A stretch of 64,000 nucleotides of DNA from an uncultured Alphaproteobacteria bacterium. Its GTDB lineage: Bacteria; Pseudomonadota; Alphaproteobacteria; Caulobacterales; Aquidulcibacteraceae. Shown one piece after another: positions 59,830-64,000 of the stretch. The stretch spans positions 1-64,000 of the forward strand of contig CADEEA010000003.1 of NCBI GenBank assembly GCA_902826245.1, given 5' to 3'. Numbering within the stretch: the first letter of the stretch is position 1; each line of letters begins with the position of its first letter. The position numbers and the translations under genes are program-made. The notes beneath the pieces were generated by a model. That model saw nothing but the letters and a program-made list of their open reading frames with translations, ran no database searches and had not been told where the DNA came from.

Positions 59830-62800
59830 ATGGCATGGAACATTTCCGCCGGCGCAATCCGCAACCCGATCCCGCCGATCCTGCTTATTCTCGCGCTGAT
59901 GTTCGCCGGTTGGACAGCGTACGCCCGCCTGTCCATCAACCAATTGCCCAACATCACAATGGACGGCCTGACCGTCAGCGTCACCCAACCGGGCGCCGCG
60001 CCAGAAGAAATGGAAACGCAGATCACGCAACGCGTTGAAGCGGCGCTGGCGTCTCTCGAAGGTGTGAGCCGGATCACGTCCACAATTTCTCCCGGCTCTT
60101 CGCAAACCAAAGTCGAACTGGAAGGCGGCAGCGACATAGCGCGTGCAATCGACGACGCACGCGACGCCATCCAGCAGATACGCGCAGACCTTCCCGCCGA
60201 TATCCTCGAACCCATTGTGCAACGCGACGACACCGCGAGCCAGCCGATAGGCCAGTACGCCATCGAAGGCGAAGGCATGACGCCCCAGGACATTTCCTGG
60301 TTCGTCGACAACGAACTCCAGCGCGCGCTCCTTTCCATCCCGGGCGTGAGCGCTGTGACACGCATTGGCGGCGTTGACCGCGAAATCCGCGTGGAGCTCG
60401 ATTCCGCGCGCATGCTCGCTTACGGCATTTCCGCCGACCAGATCAGCGACCAGTTGCGGGTCATCAATGCCGACCTCCCCGGCGGTCAGGCGCAAATCGC
60501 CGGCCAGTCCCAAACCATCCGCACGCTCGGCGGCGCGCAATCAGTCGAAGAGCTCGCCAACCTGCGCGTCACCGCTGCGGATGGACGCATCGTTCGCTTG
60601 GGCGACCTTGGTACAATCACCGATGGCTCAAGCGACCTCAACTCGATCTCGCGCTACAATGGCCAGCCAGTCGTCGCCTTCAGCGTGCAGCGTTCGCGCA
60701 GCGCCTCCGAAGTGCAGGTTTTTGACCGTTTGGATGAACGCATCCGCCGGATTGAGGAAGCGCACCCAAACATCCGGATCACGGAAATCGTCTCGAACGT
60801 CGAAGTCACGCGCGGCATGCACGAGAGCTCCATCTCGGCCTTGATCGAGGGCGCGCTTCTGGCTTGTTTGGTGGTGTTCCTGATCCTGCGGGATTGGCGC
60901 GCGACTTTGATCGCCGCCGCAGCCATTCCGCTGTCGATATTACCCACTTTCGCCAGCATCGAACTGCTTGGCTTCACTTTGAACATGGTGACTTTGGTGG
61001 CACTGGCCCTCGTGACCGGCGTGCTTGTCGATGACGCCATCGTCGAGATCGAGAACATCGTCCGTCACATGCGGATGGGCAAGTCCGCCTTTGCCGCGGC
61101 GCTTGAGGCCGCCGACGAGATCGGCCTCGCCGTCGTCGCTACCACTTGCGCCATCATCGCCGTGTTTGTCCCCGTCAGCTTCATGGGCAGTGGCATAGGC
61201 ATCTTCTTCAAGGAGTTCGGCTTAACGGTCGCGCTGGCGGCGTTCTTCTCTCTCGTCGTCGCCCGCCTGATCACACCGGTAATGGCGGCATTCTTCCTAA
61301 AGAACAAAGGCCATGATGCGGAACCCAAACCTGGCGTCTTCACGCGAACCTATCATGACGCGCTGACATGGTCGGTTCACCACCCATGGAAGACAGTTGG
61401 CATGGGTCTTGTCGTGTTCGCCTGCTCCATCGGGGTTGCGTTGACAGTGCCGGCGGTCGTCTTCCCACGCATCGACAATGGTCTCATTGAAGTGCGCGTC
61501 GAGATCCCCCCAGGCACGCCGATACTCGAAGCGGACCGCACTCTGAACGACATGAGCACGCGCATCCGTGGTATCCCTGAGGTCGCGGGCGTATTCGCGT
61601 CCCTGAGCGGCGCCGACGGCTCAGCACCGGACGGTTCAATCTACATACAACTCACGCCGCGCGGCGAGCGCACTCGCTCCTCCTATGCGATCCAGCAGCA
61701 AGTGCGCCCGCTCCTTGCCGACATCCCAAACTATCGCGCGGCGTTCGTGCAGGATAATGGCCCTTCACAGGGCTCGGAAATCACCGTCCAATTCGTCGGC
61801 GACGATCCAGCCGCGGTGAACGCGGCGGCTAACGATCTGGTTGCAGCGATGGGTCGCCTCGCCTCACTCGCGGACGTGCGTTCGACCTCGGCGCTACAGC
61901 GTCCGGAAATCCAGCTGCGCCCGCGACAAGAGGACATGGCGCGCCTTGGCGTGACATCGGCTGACCTTGCTTCCGCCATCCGCATCGCGACCAGTGGCGA
62001 CGCCGAGCAAAACCTTCCGAAGTATGATCTCGCCGACCGCCAAATCCCAATCCGCGTCACGTTGCGTGCCGATCAACGTACCGATTTGGAGGCCCTGCGT
62101 TCGCTGCTCGTGCAGTCCTCGCGTGGCCCGCCAGTGCGCCTCGACGCAGTTGCGGACCTGCAATTCTCACTCGGCGAGGCGACGATTGAACGCCGGGACC
62201 GCGAGCGCGCCGTCACGGTCGGCGCAAACGTTCGCCCCGGAATCCAGCTCTCAACCGCACAAGCCGAAGTATTCGCTCTATCGGAAGCCCAAGGCGGCCC
62301 CGGCGCGCGCCTTGCTGCGGAAGGTCAGACCGAAGATTTCGCGGAAATGCTCACAACGTTCGGCAATGCGATGCTCTGGGGCATTATTCTCATCTATATC
62401 GTGCTCGTGCTCCTGTTCCGCGACTTCTTTCAACCGATCACGATCATGACCGCGTTGCCGCTCTCGGTCGGAGGCGCCTTCTTTGGCCTCATCGTCGCCA
62501 ATCAGCCGCTCTCGCTGTTTGCGTTCATCGGCTTGCTGATGCTGATGGGAGTCGTCACCAAGAATTCGATCCTGCTTGTTGATTTCGCGGTGGAGCGCAT
62601 GCGCGCGGGCATGAGCCGCGATGCGGCGCTGGTGGAAGCGGGCATGAAACGCGCGCGACCGATCATCATGACCACGCTCGCCATGTGCGGCGGCATGATC
62701 CCGGCGGCGGCGGGCTGGGGCGTTGACGGCGCGATGCGGCAGGGCATGGGCGCGGCGGTGATCGGCGGCCTTATGCTCTCGACGCTGCTGAGCCTCGTGT

Positions 62801-62913
62801 TCGTGCCGGCGATGTTCGTGCTGATCGACCGGCTCGAACGCTGGGCGCAAAGCTTCCTGCCAAAGCCAGCGCCGCATGGCGGCGACGAGTCCACCCGGAC
62901 ACTTGCCAAATAG
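59830..62913 (+). CDS. RND-family efflux permease (AcrB/HAE-like)
   Basis: 1027 residues, full length. First membrane helix in PIPPILLILALMFAGWTAYA, porter domains rich in GVDREIRVELDSARM-type strands, the TM4 proton-relay aspartates in VTGVLVDDAIVEIENIV, and the two large periplasmic loops. The conserved R/K in TM10-TM11 (FIGLLMLMGVVTKNSILLVDFA) is present. It exports drugs or hydrophobic compounds using the proton gradient. It starts 5 bp after the adaptor gene. Confidence 0.95.
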   Translation: MAWNISAGAIRNPIPPILLILALMFAGWTAYARLSINQLPNITMDGLTVSVTQPGAAPEEMETQITQRVEAALASLEGVSRITSTISPGSSQTKVELEGGSDIARAIDDARDAIQQIRADLPADILEPIVQRDDTASQPIGQYAIEGEGMTPQDISWFVDNELQRALLSIPGVSAVTRIGGVDREIRVELDSARMLAYGISADQISDQLRVINADLPGGQAQIAGQSQTIRTLGGAQSVEELANLRVTAADGRIVRLGDLGTITDGSSDLNSISRYNGQPVVAFSVQRSRSASEVQVFDRLDERIRRIEEAHPNIRITEIVSNVEVTRGMHESSISALIEGALLACLVVFLILRDWRATLIAAAAIPLSILPTFASIELLGFTLNMVTLVALALVTGVLVDDAIVEIENIVRHMRMGKSAFAAALEAADEIGLAVVATTCAIIAVFVPVSFMGSGIGIFFKEFGLTVALAAFFSLVVARLITPVMAAFFLKNKGHDAEPKPGVFTRTYHDALTWSVHHPWKTVGMGLVVFACSIGVALTVPAVVFPRIDNGLIEVRVEIPPGTPILEADRTLNDMSTRIRGIPEVAGVFASLSGADGSAPDGSIYIQLTPRGERTRSSYAIQQQVRPLLADIPNYRAAFVQDNGPSQGSEITVQFVGDDPAAVNAAANDLVAAMGRLASLADVRSTSALQRPEIQLRPRQEDMARLGVTSADLASAIRIATSGDAEQNLPKYDLADRQIPIRVTLRADQRTDLEALRSLLVQSSRGPPVRLDAVADLQFSLGEATIERRDRERAVTVGANVRPGIQLSTAQAEVFALSEAQGGPGARLAAEGQTEDFAEMLTTFGNAMLWGIILIYIVLVLLFRDFFQPITIMTALPLSVGGAFFGLIVANQPLSLFAFIGLLMLMGVVTKNSILLVDFAVERMRAGMSRDAALVEAGMKRARPIIMTTLAMCGGMIPAAAGWGVDGAMRQGMGAAVIGGLMLSTLLSLVFVPAMFVLIDRLERWAQSFLPKPAPHGGDESTRTLAK

Positions 62914-63303
62914 CCAACAAATGCGCGCTACCGGCAGCTCTAAATGGGCCGCTCAAGCTCTTCGGACTAGCCCTCCGCCGACGGCCTCGCGCGTCCGCTT
63001 GGCATGGGCACCCGTGAACAAATCAGCGGCAGGCACGCCATCGCGAATTCAGAAATCCTCGCATGCGCCATCACCTCTGTCCCCACGCATCCGGCCATAA
63101 GCTCGCTCGCCATGGCACACGGGTCATCCGACAGTTCGGAGGCACGTCTGCGCCTAGAATTGTCGGAGCGGCCGGATACCCCATTCGATCATGCCGAACC
63201 AGTGGCAGATCAACGCCGTACCGTAGATTAAAGAAAGAGCGCGGCGATTTCTCGCCGCGCTCTAGCAGGCAAGGAGGAGGTGGAGGAGGACGCCCTGCTC
63301 GCT
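62914..63303. other. Intergenic region after the RND operon
   Basis: 390 bp. I see no credible gene; the short frames here lack ribosome-binding sites and family features. It contains one strong hairpin (63236-63263) that serves the convergent TonB receptor gene. Confidence 0.6.
63236..63263 (-). terminator. Intrinsic terminator of the partial TonB receptor gene
   Basis: A perfect 12-bp stem (AGAGCGCGGCGA with TCGCCGCGCTCT, 4-nt loop). On the minus strand it is followed by TTCTTTAAT. It lies 41 bp beyond the stop codon of the receptor gene and may also stop plus-strand transcripts of the efflux operon. Confidence 0.8.
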
Positions 63304-64000
63304 TTAGAAATTGTATGATGCGGAGAAATACGCTCGTCTCCGGCTTCCAACAGAGCCGATGTGGCAAGCAGCAGCACACACTGGCGGGATGTTCTGGAAG
63401 AAGCCGGGCGAGAACTCGTTATAATATCCTTCGTCGAACATGTTATCGATGCGAGCTGCGAATTCCCAGCCCGCGACCGGATGACTCAGCGCAATGCGCG
63501 CATTGACGATCCAATGCTCCGGGTTGACGTTTGCAAGATTGGTGCTGCCAGCGCGCCACAAGAACTCGCCCGTGTACGATGCGTCTGCGTGCAGATCGAG
63601 TTCAAGCGAGCCGAACACGGGAGTCGTGTAGGTAACACCGAAATTGCTCGTCCAGCTCGGAGAATTCGGAATTTCGTCTCCACTTAGATCCACGCTGTTC
63701 AGCACAGCGCCGTTGCGCCAGCGCGCATTGAGATAGCCCACCGAGGCATCAACCTGCAGCCCGTCAAGGCTATCTGGGCGAAAGCTCAAACTCGCCTCGG
63801 CGCCGGTGCTGCGTGAGTCCCCGATATTGTCGATCACTTCCACAATACCAGCGGGCGACGGAATACGGCTCTCGTACTGGCGATCGGAATAGTCGATTTG
63901 GAAAGCCGCCAACTCGTAGCGCAGCTGCCCATCAAATATGTCGCCCTTCAAACCCAATTCATATTGCGTCGAAAATTCTGGGTCGTACGTGGCCGGATTG
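63304..64000 (-). CDS. TonB-dependent receptor (partial, 5' end off window)
   Basis: 232 codons of the C-terminal beta-barrel; the frame stays open to the window edge (reading NPATYDPEFSTQYELGLKGD at its start). Barrel features: SRSTGAEASLSFRPDSLDGL, EIPNSPSWTSNFGVTYTTPV, ARIDNMFDEGYYNEFSPG and the terminal aromatic residue in YFSASYNF. Typical of the large Caulobacterales/Sphingomonad receptor families; ligand unknown. Confidence 0.92.
   Translation of the reverse strand, partial: NPATYDPEFSTQYELGLKGDIFDGQLRYELAAFQIDYSDRQYESRIPSPAGIVEVIDNIGDSRSTGAEASLSFRPDSLDGLQVDASVGYLNARWRNGAVLNSVDLSGDEIPNSPSWTSNFGVTYTTPVFGSLELDLHADASYTGEFLWRAGSTNLANVNPEHWIVNARIALSHPVAGWEFAARIDNMFDEGYYNEFSPGFFQNIPPVCAAACHIGSVGSRRRAYFSASYNF

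Noticed and set aside
1..64000. CRISPR array or rRNA genes
   Set aside because: No regularly spaced repeats with unique spacers and no rRNA-like sequence were seen on reading the window; the only tandem repeat is the four 12-mers at 12581.

Overview
The window is high-GC DNA from an alphaproteobacterium. The trmB / rimP-nusA-ylxR block, the abundant TonB receptors and short palindromic repeats point to a Caulobacterales or Hyphomonadaceae-like organism; that placement rests on gene order and protein character only.

Layout. 1-4467 (mostly minus): core translation/transcription genes ylxR (cut by the window edge), nusA and rimP, then a vapBC-type toxin-antitoxin pair and trmB, which carries an in-frame palindromic repeat. 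4635-10617: assorted housekeeping (aldehyde dehydrogenase, Cys/Met-metabolism PLP enzyme, methyltransferase, cytochrome c, Pif1-like helicase). 10764-14639: end of an integrated element, with a 3' tRNA-Arg fragment, a tyrosine integrase, a 12-bp tandem repeat, a Fic protein and an IS30 remnant. 14767-27759: a catabolic block with RidA, 3-hydroxyacyl-CoA dehydrogenase, opine dehydrogenase, a berberine-bridge-type flavoenzyme, a TonB receptor, a dihaem cytochrome, a thiolase-like/DUF35 pair, acyl-CoA synthetase, an AcuI-like reductase and an AraC regulator. 27894-36775 (plus): a chain of overlapping genes for GMC oxidase, aldehyde dehydrogenase, transporter, nitrilase, M14-like hydrolase, PLP dehydratase and amidase. 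36917-40852 (plus): acyl-CoA dehydrogenase, RidA and a two-domain aminobenzoyl-CoA monooxygenase/reductase-type enzyme with a frameshift. 51914-40861 (minus): a tightly packed nine-gene operon, iorA-iorB-acyl-CoA ligase-thiolase-like protein-DUF35/SDR fusion-isatin-hydrolase-like cyclase-SDR-Rieske alpha-Rieske beta. 52625-64000: small hypothetical and Lrp-like genes, mlaC-mlaA, a sensor kinase with an RND efflux operon, and a partial TonB receptor.

Main proposal (inference): the minus operon plus the convergent aminobenzoyl-CoA genes could form a CoA-dependent route from indole-3-acetate. In this scheme the acid is activated to a CoA ester, the indole ring is oxidised by the Rieske oxygenase and SDR to a 3-hydroxy-2-oxindole-3-acetyl-CoA, a cysteine-less thiolase/DUF35 aldolase releases acetyl-CoA and isatin, isatin hydrolase opens the ring to 2-aminophenylglyoxylate, and an IorAB-type 2-oxoacid oxidoreductase converts it directly to anthraniloyl-CoA, the substrate of the monooxygenase/reductase. 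The nitrilase, amidase, GMC oxidase and aldehyde dehydrogenase next door could feed indole-3-acetonitrile, -acetamide, -ethanol and -acetaldehyde into it.
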